The notes: generated from the sequence alone by a model not told the origin. 42,488 bases of DNA from Syntrophomonadaceae bacterium (GCA_012515055.1 JAAYZA010000318.1:1-42488); one strand, 5' to 3'. Shown: positions 8,389 through 16,240, counted from the stretch's first letter. Numbers and translations are program-made.

Positions 8389-9387
8389 ATGCTCGTATCC
8401 TGGAATTCCACCAATCAGTGTAATATGTTTTGCGACCATTGTTATCGTGACGCCGGTGCTAAACTGGATGATGAATTGAATACGGATCAGGCCAAAAAGA
8501 TGATTCGGGAAATACAAGCGGCGGGCTTCAAAATTATGATTTTCTCCGGGGGCGAATCGATTATGCGCCCTGATATATTTGAACTGGGCAGTTATGCAAC
8601 TGCAACGGGATTAAGGGCTGTTTTGGGCACCAATGGCACCCTGATTACACCAGATATAGCAGCAGGACTTAAAACAGCGGGTTTTAAGGCGGCGGGTGTG
8701 AGTCTGGACAGCCTGGATGCGGGGAAAAATGACCAGTTCCGCAAATTTGACAAAGCGCATGATCTGGCTATTCAAGGGATGATAAACTTGAAAAATGCCG
8801 GGGTGCCTTTTCAGATCCATACCACAGTGATGGATTGGAATGTAAGGGAACTGGAGGAAATAACTGATTTCGCCATAGAAATAGGGGCCATGGCCCACCA
8901 TGTGTTCTTCCTGGTTCCTACTGGCCGGGCGGTGAATATTGAGGATGAAGCCCTGCGCAAGATGGAATATGAGCGAACAATAACCAGGTTGATGAAAAAG
9001 CAAACGGAAATTGAGATTGAGATCAAACCGACCTGTGCCCCGCAGTTTATGAGGATCGCCCAGCAAAAAAACATGCCAATGCGTTTTTCGCGGGGATGTC
9101 TGGCGGGTATCAGCTACTGCATTATCAGCCCCAAGGGCAATGTTCAGCCCTGTGCTTATTTGGATATTGCCCTTGGCAATGTAAAAGAGAAGCCTTTTGA
9201 TGAAATATGGCGGGATAGTCAGATGTTTAAGGAATTAAGAACAATGGCCTATGAGGGCAAATGTGGATATTGTGATTATATAGACAGCTGCGGGGGGTGC
9301 AGGGCCCGGGCTTATTATTACACACAGGGAAATTATATGGCTCAGGATGATTGGTGTCTTTACCAGCCGCGGGGTGAAAATAAGTGA
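8389..9387 (+). CDS. ahbD: Radical SAM heme b synthase AhbD (NirJ2 type)
   Basis: Radical SAM enzyme proposed for the last step: oxidative decarboxylation of the two propionates of Fe-coproporphyrin III to vinyls, giving heme b anaerobically. The 332-residue protein begins MLVSWNSTNQ and has the cluster motif CNMFCDHCYR (C11, C15, C18), FSGGESI, and a C-terminal SPASM-like set (RGCLAGISYCIISPKGNVQPC, CGYCDYIDSCGGC). A TAA directly precedes the ATG at 8389, so no longer start is possible. The ribosome site next to this start is weak, and a GGGAA/TTCCC hairpin covers the nearest strong purine tract. Paralogue of ahbC, separated from it by hemB; the C/D split is inferred. Confidence 0.82.
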   Translation: MLVSWNSTNQCNMFCDHCYRDAGAKLDDELNTDQAKKMIREIQAAGFKIMIFSGGESIMRPDIFELGSYATATGLRAVLGTNGTLITPDIAAGLKTAGFKAAGVSLDSLDAGKNDQFRKFDKAHDLAIQGMINLKNAGVPFQIHTTVMDWNVRELEEITDFAIEIGAMAHHVFFLVPTGRAVNIEDEALRKMEYERTITRLMKKQTEIEIEIKPTCAPQFMRIAQQKNMPMRFSRGCLAGISYCIISPKGNVQPCAYLDIALGNVKEKPFDEIWRDSQMFKELRTMAYEGKCGYCDYIDSCGGCRARAYYYTQGNYMAQDDWCLYQPRGENK

Positions 9388-9845
9388 TGGTTCTTACAAC
9401 ACGGGAAAAGGAAATACTAAATCGATTACAAAATGATTTCCCCCTGACAGTTGCACCCTATAAGGATATTGGGGCAGCAATGGGAATAAGTGAGGAAGAA
9501 GTAATTAAAACCATTCACCGGTTGAAGGAAGCGGGTATTATAAGAAGGATCGGGGCAGTTTTTGATTCTCCGGCCATGGGTTTTGCCTCCACTCTTTGTG
9601 CTATGCAGGTCCCGGAAGACAAACTTGAACGGGCGGCAGTCATGATCAATCAACATAAGGGTGTAACTCATAATTATCTGCGGGACAATTCTGTTTTTAA
9701 CCTTTGGTTTACAGTAACAGCACCATCCAGGCAAGAATTAGAGGAAATAATGACGGAATTGGAACGGGAAAGCGGACTGGAAATTCACCGTATGCCGACG
9801 AAAAAAGCTTATAAAATTAAAGCTGTTTTCGAAATAGGAGAATAG
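9387..9845 (+). CDS. ahbA: Siroheme decarboxylase subunit, Lrp/AsnC-like (AhbA/NirD type)
   Basis: One half of the heteromeric siroheme decarboxylase that removes the C12 and C18 acetate carboxyls of siroheme. The protein of about 152 residues has an Lrp-like winged-helix N-terminus (PYKDIGAAMGISEEEVI, IIRRIGAVFD) and the family's VTHNYLRDNSVFNLWFT segment, whose His is a candidate heme-iron ligand. The start is ATG at 9387, overlapping the ahbD stop as TGATG (a GTG three bases earlier is possible), with GGGGTGA upstream. Fold similarity could cause annotation as a transcription regulator; the pairing with a second such gene and ahbC/ahbD argues for the enzyme. Confidence 0.85.
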   Translation: MVLTTREKEILNRLQNDFPLTVAPYKDIGAAMGISEEEVIKTIHRLKEAGIIRRIGAVFDSPAMGFASTLCAMQVPEDKLERAAVMINQHKGVTHNYLRDNSVFNLWFTVTAPSRQELEEIMTELERESGLEIHRMPTKKAYKIKAVFEIGE

Positions 9846-9850
9846 TATAA

Positions 9851-10333
9851 TTGGTTAAATACAACAATAAATTCAGTGAACTGGAAAAGCAAATAATCGC
9901 CTATACTCAGGGGGATTTACCCTTGGAGCCCAGGCCTTTTAAGCCTCTGGCAGATCAACTGGGTATTTCTGAAACCGAGGTCATCACCCGGATCAAAAAC
10001 CTTAAGGCCGGGGATTATATAAGGAGATTCGGGGGGGTACTGCGCCACCAGAAAGTTGGTTATCAGTCCAATGCGCTGGTAGCCTGGGAAGCAACAACGG
10101 CCAATGCCGATCAGGCTGGTGAAATAATGGCTGGATGCCAGCAGGTGAGTCATTGTTATCTTAGGGAAACGCCGGAGGAATTTTGTTATAATCTATTTAC
10201 CATGATCCATGCCTGCAGTGAAACAGATTTACAAAATATCATTGAAAAATTAGCCCGGGCTTCCGGTCTGTCCAGATATACCGTAATCAGGACCAGGCAT
10301 GAATATAAGAAGACCTCCATGGTGTATTATTAA
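9851..10333 (+). CDS. ahbB: Siroheme decarboxylase subunit, Lrp/AsnC-like (AhbB/NirL type)
   Basis: Partner subunit of the siroheme decarboxylase. The 160-residue protein shows the Lrp-like helix-turn-helix (PFKPLADQLGISETEVI), YIRRFGGVLRHQKVGY, and the diagnostic VSHCYLRETPEEFCYNLFTM segment of AhbB/NirH-like proteins, including a His before Cys-Tyr-Leu-Arg. It starts at TTG 9851 with AGGAG at 9837-9841 overlapping the end of ahbA. Which of the two subunits is A and which is B is inferred from these motifs. Confidence 0.83.
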   Translation: MVKYNNKFSELEKQIIAYTQGDLPLEPRPFKPLADQLGISETEVITRIKNLKAGDYIRRFGGVLRHQKVGYQSNALVAWEATTANADQAGEIMAGCQQVSHCYLRETPEEFCYNLFTMIHACSETDLQNIIEKLARASGLSRYTVIRTRHEYKKTSMVYY

Positions 10334-10359
10334 TATTTTCTGGCAGGGGAGGTAAGTGG

Positions 10360-11658
10360 ATGCTGAAAATGGATAAATCGCAAGAATTATTTGCTGTTGC
10401 CTGCGGTCTTATGCCGGGCGGCGTTAACAGTCCGGTCCGGGCTTTTAAATCGGTGGGGATGGAGCCCCTGTTTATCGAAAAAGCCGCCGGATGCAGAGTA
10501 TATGATGTGGACCAGAATGAATATATTGATTATGTTGGTTCCTGGGGACCGCTTATATTAGGACACAGCCACCCGCAGGTAGTGGAGGCAATCATTAAAA
10601 CCGCCGAAAAAGGCACCAGTTTTGGCGCGCTTTGCCCGGAAGAAATTGAACTGGCTGCGCTGATTACGGCTGCTATACCTTCTATGGAAAAGATCCGTAT
10701 GGTCAATTCCGGCACAGAAGCTGCCATGAGCGCTATTCGTCTTGCTCGGGCCTATACCGGCCGGGATAAGATAGTAAAGTTTGCCGGTTGTTACCATGGG
10801 CATGGTGACAGCTTCCTGGTCCAGGCTGGTTCAGGAATGCTGACCTTTGGTATTCCTTCCAGTTCGGGAGTGCCGTCCGGCATAGCTGAAGATACTCTGG
10901 TCGCTGATTATAATGATCTGCTGTCAGTGGAAAGGATTTTTGCCGAAGAAGGCCCCGATATAGCTGCCGTTATTGTTGAACCGGTGGCAGGGAATATGGG
11001 ATTGGTACTGCCCCGCCGGGAATTTTTGGCGGGATTGCGTAAATTAACAGCAGATCATGGCGCTGTACTTATTTTTGATGAAGTTATAACCGGATTCAGG
11101 ACCTGCTATGGTGGATTTCAAAATTTTGTGGATATCAGCCCCGATCTGACCACACTGGGTAAGATCATTGGCGGGGGATTACCGGTGGGAGCCTATGGAG
11201 GCAAAAAAGAATTGATGGATATGGTTGCACCGCTGGGAACTGTGTACCAGGCCGGGACTCTGTCAGGGAACCCGCTGGCAATGGCTGCCGGGGCTGCAAC
11301 GCTGAAGATCCTGCAGAACAATGATTGGTATGAAAGATTGGAAGTAGCCGGATATATTCTGGGTGCCAGACTGAAAAAAGTATTTGAAGATGCGGATCGT
11401 TATTATACCATCAACCGCTTTGGTTCAATGTTTACTATTTTCTTCAATGAACAGGATGAAACAATAGAAGACTATGAGGCAGTAAGAAGGAGCAATGACG
11501 AGGAATATGGCCGCTTCTACCGGCAATTGCTGGAGGAAGGGGTATATCTGCCGCCATCCCAGTTCGAAGTCGGTTTTATTTCTTGTGCTCATGAACTGGA
11601 AGATATTGACCGGACTGTCAATGCTTTTGCCCGGACTCTGGAAAAATTGAATCAGTAA
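10360..11658 (+). CDS. hemL: Glutamate-1-semialdehyde 2,1-aminomutase
   Basis: PLP enzyme that converts glutamate-1-semialdehyde to 5-aminolevulinate, the step after HemA. The 432-residue protein has GLMPGGVNSPVRAFKSVG near the start, the PLP-phosphate region VNSGTEAAMSAIRLAR, FDEVITGFR, and the Schiff-base lysine K268 in TTLGKIIGGGLPVGAYGG. A ribosome site GGGGAGG precedes ATG 10360; ATG 10369 is an alternative. It is the last gene of the tetrapyrrole operon and is followed by a 320-base gap. Confidence 0.97.
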   Translation: MLKMDKSQELFAVACGLMPGGVNSPVRAFKSVGMEPLFIEKAAGCRVYDVDQNEYIDYVGSWGPLILGHSHPQVVEAIIKTAEKGTSFGALCPEEIELAALITAAIPSMEKIRMVNSGTEAAMSAIRLARAYTGRDKIVKFAGCYHGHGDSFLVQAGSGMLTFGIPSSSGVPSGIAEDTLVADYNDLLSVERIFAEEGPDIAAVIVEPVAGNMGLVLPRREFLAGLRKLTADHGAVLIFDEVITGFRTCYGGFQNFVDISPDLTTLGKIIGGGLPVGAYGGKKELMDMVAPLGTVYQAGTLSGNPLAMAAGAATLKILQNNDWYERLEVAGYILGARLKKVFEDADRYYTINRFGSMFTIFFNEQDETIEDYEAVRRSNDEEYGRFYRQLLEEGVYLPPSQFEVGFISCAHELEDIDRTVNAFARTLEKLNQ

Positions 11659-11829
11659 GGCGGCGCATTTTTCAAGTTTATTCAAGTGTTGGGATGGGCG
11701 CAGTTATGATAAACTGCATAAAAGCATGGGGTTTGTTTTGGCAGGGTAATGGCCGCGTTTTGAAGAGCAGGTAATAATTAAGTTTTTATAAAGCTAAAAA
11801 AGCAGGAAATCCAATCTTAATATCGAAAG

Positions 11830-11858
11830 TTTAAAGTTGAAACATAATGTTTTATAAT
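11830..11858 (+). promoter_or_regulatory. Putative promoter of the etfBA-oxidoreductase operon
   Basis: TTTAAA (11830-11835), a 17-base spacer and a consensus TATAAT (11853-11858), about 125 bases before etfB. The -35 is imperfect, which may mean activator dependence. Confidence 0.5.
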
Positions 11859-11972
11859 TATCACTGGCGGTAAACTTGCCGTAGGCAAAAGATATAAGCG
11901 CTTTCTTGGGGGTGGTGGAAAGTCGTATTTTCTTTGGGAGTGAAAGGTATGCTCAAAAACTATAATTCAAAA

Positions 11973-11979
11973 AGGAGGA
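11973..11979 (+). promoter_or_regulatory. Ribosome binding site that fixes the etfB start
   Basis: AGGAGGA directly abuts ATG 11980 but stands an ideal 7 bases (counted from GGAGG) before TTG 11986. The TTG start yields MKVLVCVKQ, the usual EtfB N-terminus, so TTG is preferred. Confidence 0.65.
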
Positions 11980-11985
11980 ATGGAC

Positions 11986-12741
11986 TTGAAGGTTCTAGTG
12001 TGTGTTAAGCAAACATTTGACACAGAAGCCAAGATTGAATTGAAGGATGGCAAAATTGCTGAGGCTGGTATCAATTTAATCATTAACCCTTATGATGAAG
12101 TAGCGGTTGAAGGTGCTATTCAGCTTAAGGAGAAAAAGGTTGTTGATGAAGTAGTCGTTGTTTCAGCTGGTGCTGACAAAGCCATGGACACCATCCGTAC
12201 TGCACTGGCAATGGGTGCTGATAGAGGCATTCTAATTAAACAGGATGTTGCAGCGGATGAATTTGCACGTGCGGTTGCATTAGCTGCGGTAATCAAAGAG
12301 GAAAACCCCGAATTGATACTGGCAGGCCATGTTGCCGCTGATGATGGTTCCTCACAGGTACCGACTCGTATCGCCGAAATTTTAGGCTATCCCCATATCA
12401 ACGTAATAACTTCATTGGATATTGCTGGGGGGAAAGTAACCTGCGCCAGTGAAGCAGATGGCGGAACCCAGGTTACCGAAGTCAGTCTGCCGGCAGTCAT
12501 TTCCAGTCAGGTTAGCTGGAATGAGCCCCGTTATCCTTCCATGAAAGGTATCATGCAAGCCAAGAAAAAACCGGTTGCAACTGTGGACGCTGTTGCTGCG
12601 GACAATAAAACTACCATCGTTGAGTATGCACTTCCCGCTGCTAAACAGGCCGGTGTTAAGATTGAAGAAGATCCCGATGTGGCGGCAGCTAAATTAGCGG
12701 ACTGGATCGCCAATACTGCTAAAGCAGAAATTAAAAAATAA
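11986..12741 (+). CDS. etfB: Electron transfer flavoprotein, beta subunit
   Basis: Smaller subunit of the EtfAB heterodimer that takes electrons from acyl-CoA dehydrogenases. The 251-residue protein begins MKVLVCVKQTFDTEAKIELK with TTG as start, then INPYDEVAVEGAIQLKE and the nucleotide-binding GADKAMDTIRTALAMGADRG region. LAGHVAADDGSSQVPTRIAE matches the family's mid-domain. First gene of an operon with etfA (31-base gap) and a membrane oxidoreductase, the arrangement known for the EtfAB2 system of syntrophic butyrate oxidisers. ATG 11980 is an alternative start adding two residues. Confidence 0.95.
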   Translation: MKVLVCVKQTFDTEAKIELKDGKIAEAGINLIINPYDEVAVEGAIQLKEKKVVDEVVVVSAGADKAMDTIRTALAMGADRGILIKQDVAADEFARAVALAAVIKEENPELILAGHVAADDGSSQVPTRIAEILGYPHINVITSLDIAGGKVTCASEADGGTQVTEVSLPAVISSQVSWNEPRYPSMKGIMQAKKKPVATVDAVAADNKTTIVEYALPAAKQAGVKIEEDPDVAAAKLADWIANTAKAEIKK

Positions 12742-12772
12742 TTTACTGGAATAGTAAAAAGGAGGGTAATAG

Positions 12773-13726
12773 ATGGCAGGCACATGGGTATTTGTAGAAC
12801 AAAAAGACGGTAATATCCGTAAAGTTACTTTCGAAATGCTGTCCGAAGCTAAAAAATTCGGTGATGAAGTTAGTGCAGTAGTGTTTGGCAAGGGCGTTGA
12901 ATCACTGGCACCCGAATTTGCCAAATATGGTGCAGATAAGGTATATGTTGCCGATGATGATGTATTTGGTGAATATAATACTGGTGCATTTGTGGTCCAG
13001 ATGGCAGCAATGATTGCTGAGTATAAACCCAATGCAATCATGTTTGCCCATACATTTAACGGCAGAGACTTTGCTGCCCGGCTGGCACAGAAACTGGAAG
13101 CGGGTTTGGCCACTGATGTTGTAAAAGCTGAAATCAGTGCTGGCAAAGGCTTATTTACCAGAGCTATCTATGCTGGTAAAGTATTATCCAAGGTCGAAGT
13201 TACCACTGATCCGATTTTAGCCACTATTCGCGCGGGTGTCTTTGAAGTAGCTGAAGGTGCAGCAGCTGGCGAAGTTGTAAAACCAGCGGTGGCAGCGACA
13301 GCTGCTGACGTATATCAGACCATTAAAGATTTTCAGCCTTCCGTATCTGCCCGGCCTGAATTGACCGAGGCTCCGGTAGTAATATCCGGCGGACGTGGAT
13401 GTAAAGGACCTGAAGGCATAAAGATCGTGGAAGAACTGGCTGATCTCCTGGGGGCTGCCCTGGGCGGTTCCAGAGCTTCCATCGACTCGGGATGGCTGGG
13501 ACATGAACTGCAGGTTGGGCAAACTGGAAAAGTTGTTAACCCAAATCTGTACATCGCTTGCGGTATTTCAGGAGCTATCCAGCATCTGGCTGGAATGTCT
13601 TCCTCGAAATTCATCGCCTGTATAAACACTGACCCGGAAGCACCGATATTCAATGTTTCAGATTTTGGTGTTGTAGGAGACCTGTTCAAAGTGGTTCCTC
13701 TTACCGTTCAAGAATTGAAGAAATAG
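12773..13726 (+). CDS. etfA: Electron transfer flavoprotein, alpha subunit
   Basis: FAD-carrying subunit of EtfAB. The 317-residue protein has the N-terminal domain I (about 1-190) and a C-terminal FAD domain with GGRGCKGPEG (206-215), GGSRASIDSGW (231-241), QVGQTGKVV (247-255), GISGAIQH (264-271) and INTDPEAPIF (284-293). The length fits a subunit without an extra ferredoxin domain. ATG follows GGAGGG. A 13-bp hairpin lies between this gene and the next, so the amounts of Etf and oxidoreductase may be set separately. Confidence 0.96.
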   Translation: MAGTWVFVEQKDGNIRKVTFEMLSEAKKFGDEVSAVVFGKGVESLAPEFAKYGADKVYVADDDVFGEYNTGAFVVQMAAMIAEYKPNAIMFAHTFNGRDFAARLAQKLEAGLATDVVKAEISAGKGLFTRAIYAGKVLSKVEVTTDPILATIRAGVFEVAEGAAAGEVVKPAVAATAADVYQTIKDFQPSVSARPELTEAPVVISGGRGCKGPEGIKIVEELADLLGAALGGSRASIDSGWLGHELQVGQTGKVVNPNLYIACGISGAIQHLAGMSSSKFIACINTDPEAPIFNVSDFGVVGDLFKVVPLTVQELKK

Positions 13727-13747
13727 CAGATGATGGGGGAATGGGGG

Positions 13748-13779
13748 CACGGGATATATGTTTTCGCATATATCCCGTG
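13748..13779 (+). repeat. Perfect 13-bp hairpin between etfA and the oxidoreductase gene
   Basis: CACGGGATATATG (13748-13760), a 6-base loop ttttcg, and CATATATCCCGTG (13767-13779) form a perfect stem. No U-tract follows, so it is not a standard intrinsic terminator. It may stabilise the etfBA mRNA or mark a processing site. Confidence 0.85.
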
Positions 13780-13818
13780 ATAACCTTTAGGTGTTGATAG
13801 AGGAGGGAAAAAGAGAAT

Positions 13819-15963
13819 ATGTATTTTGGATTTACCGAATTGCAAGGCGGATACGATATCCCGATGCGCATCGTTGGTGCAAACGTCCCATACGAATGGC
13901 TGATCTATATTATCATGTGGATCCCAATTGCGATTTTCCTCTATGGTGCATGGACGAGAATCAGGCTCTGGCTGTTGGCTAAAGGTGAACAGCATCGTAA
14001 TGACAATATTGGTAAGCGCATTTTCTCGTGGATTACTTTCACCTTTGCCCAGATTAGAGTTATTCAAAAACCTTTTGCCGGGTTTATGCATTTTTTGCTG
14101 TTCTGGGGATTTATAGTTCTGGCTATTGCTGCCGGAGTGGATGCAGCTCACTATTGGCTTGGCTGGCCCCACATTGAAGGAGCTTCTTATATCTGGTTCT
14201 CATTTGTCGTTGATGTGCTGGGGATGCTGGCTATGATTGGAATCGTAGTCCTGGCAATTGTTCGTTACCTACAAAAACCTGACCGGCTCAATGATACGAA
14301 AGTATCTGATGGGTGGGTTATTTTATTGATATTTGCCATATTGCTGACGGGATTTGTCATCGAAGGTTTGAGAATCAGTGCACAAATTACCATGTCCAGC
14401 ACTTTGCAGCAGATCCTTTATGAAAGATCTGCATCTCCTTTCGGCTGGCTGTTTGCCCAGCTCTTTTTGAATATATCCCTTGATTCCATGCTCATATGGC
14501 ATCGCATCTTGTGGTGGTTCCATATGGCTATTGCTTTTGTTTTCATTGCTCTGGTTCCCTTTACAAAACTCTGGCATATTTTCAGCGGCATGCTCAACTA
14601 TTTCTTCCGCGATCTGGGGCCGTCTGCTGTTCCCATGGTATACAATATTGAGGAAGCAGAGACCTTTGGTGTGGAAAACATTGAAGAATTCGGCTGGAAA
14701 GATCTGCTGGACCTGGATGCCTGTATCAGATGCGGCCGATGTCAGGAGAATTGTCCGGCTTATAATACCGGCAAGGCCCTTAATCCCAAAATAAGCATCA
14801 TTCAGAACATGAAGGCACATCTGGAAGCCAAAGGGCCTTATTTGCTGGAAGCCAAAGCTGCTGGTACTCATGAGGAAGCGGAAGTGGCTATGACCAGTGA
14901 AGCGGCGGAAGCAGCTGAAGCGGTTAATCCCATGGAGCAAAGTCTCTTGTATGATATTGTTACAACAGAAGCTATTTGGGATTGTACCAACTGCAGAGCC
15001 TGTATGGAGCATTGCCCGATGTTTATCGAACATATCCCCAAAATTGTTCAAATGCGCCGCAACCTGGTTATGTGGCAGGGGGATATGCCCAGTGAAGCGC
15101 AAATGGCCTTTACCAATATGGAAAGAAACTATAACCCGTGGGGAGTAGGATTTGCCAACCGCGCTGACTGGCTTAATGAAAGAGGAGTTCGTGAGCTGGT
15201 CAATCTGGTTCCGGAAGATGGCAAGCCCTTTGAGTATTTATTGTATGCTGGTTGTGCGGTTTCCTTTGATGATCGATACAAGAGGGTCGGTGAAGCTCTG
15301 GTAAGATTACTGGACAAAGCGGGAGTCAGTTTCGGTTATTTAGGGACGGAAGAATACTGTTGCGGTGATTCTGCCCGCCGGTTAGGCAATGAGTATTTGT
15401 ATCAGACTCTGGCACAATCCAATCTGGATTCATTTAATAATTATGGTGTCCAAAAAATCATTGTTGTTTGTCCCCATGGATATAACACTCTTAAGAATGA
15501 ATATCCGCAAATGGAGGGCAAATACGAAGTATATCATTATACCGAGTTCCTGGATAAACTTATTGCCGAAGGTAAATTGAAAGTTGATAAAGCACTGGGG
15601 TCTAAAATAACTTATCATGATTCCTGTTTCCTGGGCAGACACAACAATATTTATGATCAGCCAAGGAAAGTCCTTAAAGCAGCCGGGACCAATGTAGTCG
15701 AAATAGAAAAAGCCAAGAGAAGCGGTTTCTGCTGCGGTGCCGGCGGTGGACGCATGTGGCTGGAAGAAGATGCAATGGAAGGCTACAAGCGCATCAATGA
15801 TACGAGAACTGACCAGTTGCTGGTACCGGGACCAGAAATGATAGTTACCAACTGTCCCTTCTGTCTTACCATGATTTCTGATGGTGTGAAAGCAGCGGAG
15901 GCAGAGGAAAACACCAAAGTTTTCGACGTTGCTGAAGTCTTGTGGAAGTCCATGAGTAATTAA
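13819..15963 (+). CDS. Membrane-bound EtfAB:menaquinone oxidoreductase (DUF224/CCG, EMO type)
   Basis: Predicted to pass electrons from EtfAB to menaquinone in the membrane. The 714-residue protein has an N-terminal NarI-like cytochrome b domain (about 25-265, five to six hydrophobic segments) with candidate heme b ligands H91, H228, H235 and H253. Two 4Fe-4S motifs follow: C302/C305/C308/C312 and C389/C392/C395/C399. Two CCG domains follow: C479, C514-C515, C551 and C603, C638-C639, C679/C682. The first CCG domain has CPHG (G554) where CPHC is expected. An Ala/Glu-rich stretch (about 344-370) lies between the two 4Fe-4S motifs. AGGAGG precedes ATG 13819. The third gene after etfB-etfA, as in Syntrophomonas wolfei; function follows from the characterised family. 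Confidence 0.92.
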   Translation: MYFGFTELQGGYDIPMRIVGANVPYEWLIYIIMWIPIAIFLYGAWTRIRLWLLAKGEQHRNDNIGKRIFSWITFTFAQIRVIQKPFAGFMHFLLFWGFIVLAIAAGVDAAHYWLGWPHIEGASYIWFSFVVDVLGMLAMIGIVVLAIVRYLQKPDRLNDTKVSDGWVILLIFAILLTGFVIEGLRISAQITMSSTLQQILYERSASPFGWLFAQLFLNISLDSMLIWHRILWWFHMAIAFVFIALVPFTKLWHIFSGMLNYFFRDLGPSAVPMVYNIEEAETFGVENIEEFGWKDLLDLDACIRCGRCQENCPAYNTGKALNPKISIIQNMKAHLEAKGPYLLEAKAAGTHEEAEVAMTSEAAEAAEAVNPMEQSLLYDIVTTEAIWDCTNCRACMEHCPMFIEHIPKIVQMRRNLVMWQGDMPSEAQMAFTNMERNYNPWGVGFANRADWLNERGVRELVNLVPEDGKPFEYLLYAGCAVSFDDRYKRVGEALVRLLDKAGVSFGYLGTEEYCCGDSARRLGNEYLYQTLAQSNLDSFNNYGVQKIIVVCPHGYNTLKNEYPQMEGKYEVYHYTEFLDKLIAEGKLKVDKALGSKITYHDSCFLGRHNNIYDQPRKVLKAAGTNVVEIEKAKRSGFCCGAGGGRMWLEEDAMEGYKRINDTRTDQLLVPGPEMIVTNCPFCLTMISDGVKAAEAEENTKVFDVAEVLWKSMSN

Positions 15964-15986
15964 AGCCGATTTAAAACCAATTGAAG

Positions 15987-16024
15987 ACAGAGCCCGTTTT
16001 AAAATAAACGGACTCTGTTTTTTT
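15987..16024 (+). terminator. Intrinsic terminator of the etf operon
   Basis: ACAGAG-c-CCGTTT (15987-15999) pairs with AAACGG-a-CTCTGT (16006-16018), one mismatch, followed by a run of T to 16024. It lies 23 bases after the oxidoreductase stop. Confidence 0.92.
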
Positions 16025-16240
16025 ATGTAACTACCAGGGGAGGTGATTGTTTATACAGAGGATGGAAGCCTGGTTTTGCGCTGTATAACCGATTCAGGAA
16101 AAACAAAATATATTATAAGCCGGCGACAGTAAAAATGAAAGAATAAGGGACTAAAAACACTTTCACAGCAGGAGATAGCAGAAGTTAAAGCGAATAAAGG
16201 TCAATAGGTTTTACCCATTTCGTAGTAAAGGGCTGATATA
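16025..16240 (+). other. Intergenic stretch before coaD with a strong orphan ribosome site
   Basis: Holds AGGGGAGGTGATTG (about 16036-16049), nearly the full complement of the 16S rRNA 3' end, but only very short reading frames follow: 13 codons from TTG 16048, or 29 codons from GTG 16043. The coaD ribosome site AAAGGG is at 16227-16232. No clear promoter is seen. Confidence 0.4.

Larger units (their letters stand above)
11659..11985 (+). other. Intergenic region and etf leader between hemL and etfB
   Basis: No convincing coding sequence or U-tracted terminator is seen. It holds two copies of TTCAAGT ten bases apart (11671, 11681), a weak GCAGTT/AACTGC hairpin (11700-11717), a promoter-like element at 11830-11858, then a leader of about 120 bases. 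The leader contains the small inverted repeat TTGCC-gta-GGCAA (11876-11888) and the palindrome AAGCGCTT (11896-11903). I do not recognise a known riboswitch in it. Confidence 0.5.

Noticed and set aside
9387-10333. The two Lrp/AsnC-like genes as transcription regulators
   Set aside because: They carry the siroheme decarboxylase segments (VTHNYLRD, VSHCYLRE) and lie between ahbD and hemL, so the enzyme reading is stronger.
11859-11985. Known riboswitch or T-box in the etf leader
   Set aside because: No T-box sequence, specifier loop or recognisable riboswitch core was seen.
14323-15102. Long minus-strand open frame of 259 codons inside the oxidoreductase gene
   Set aside because: It is a mirror of a clearly conserved plus-strand gene; its product resembles no family and has no ribosome site of note.
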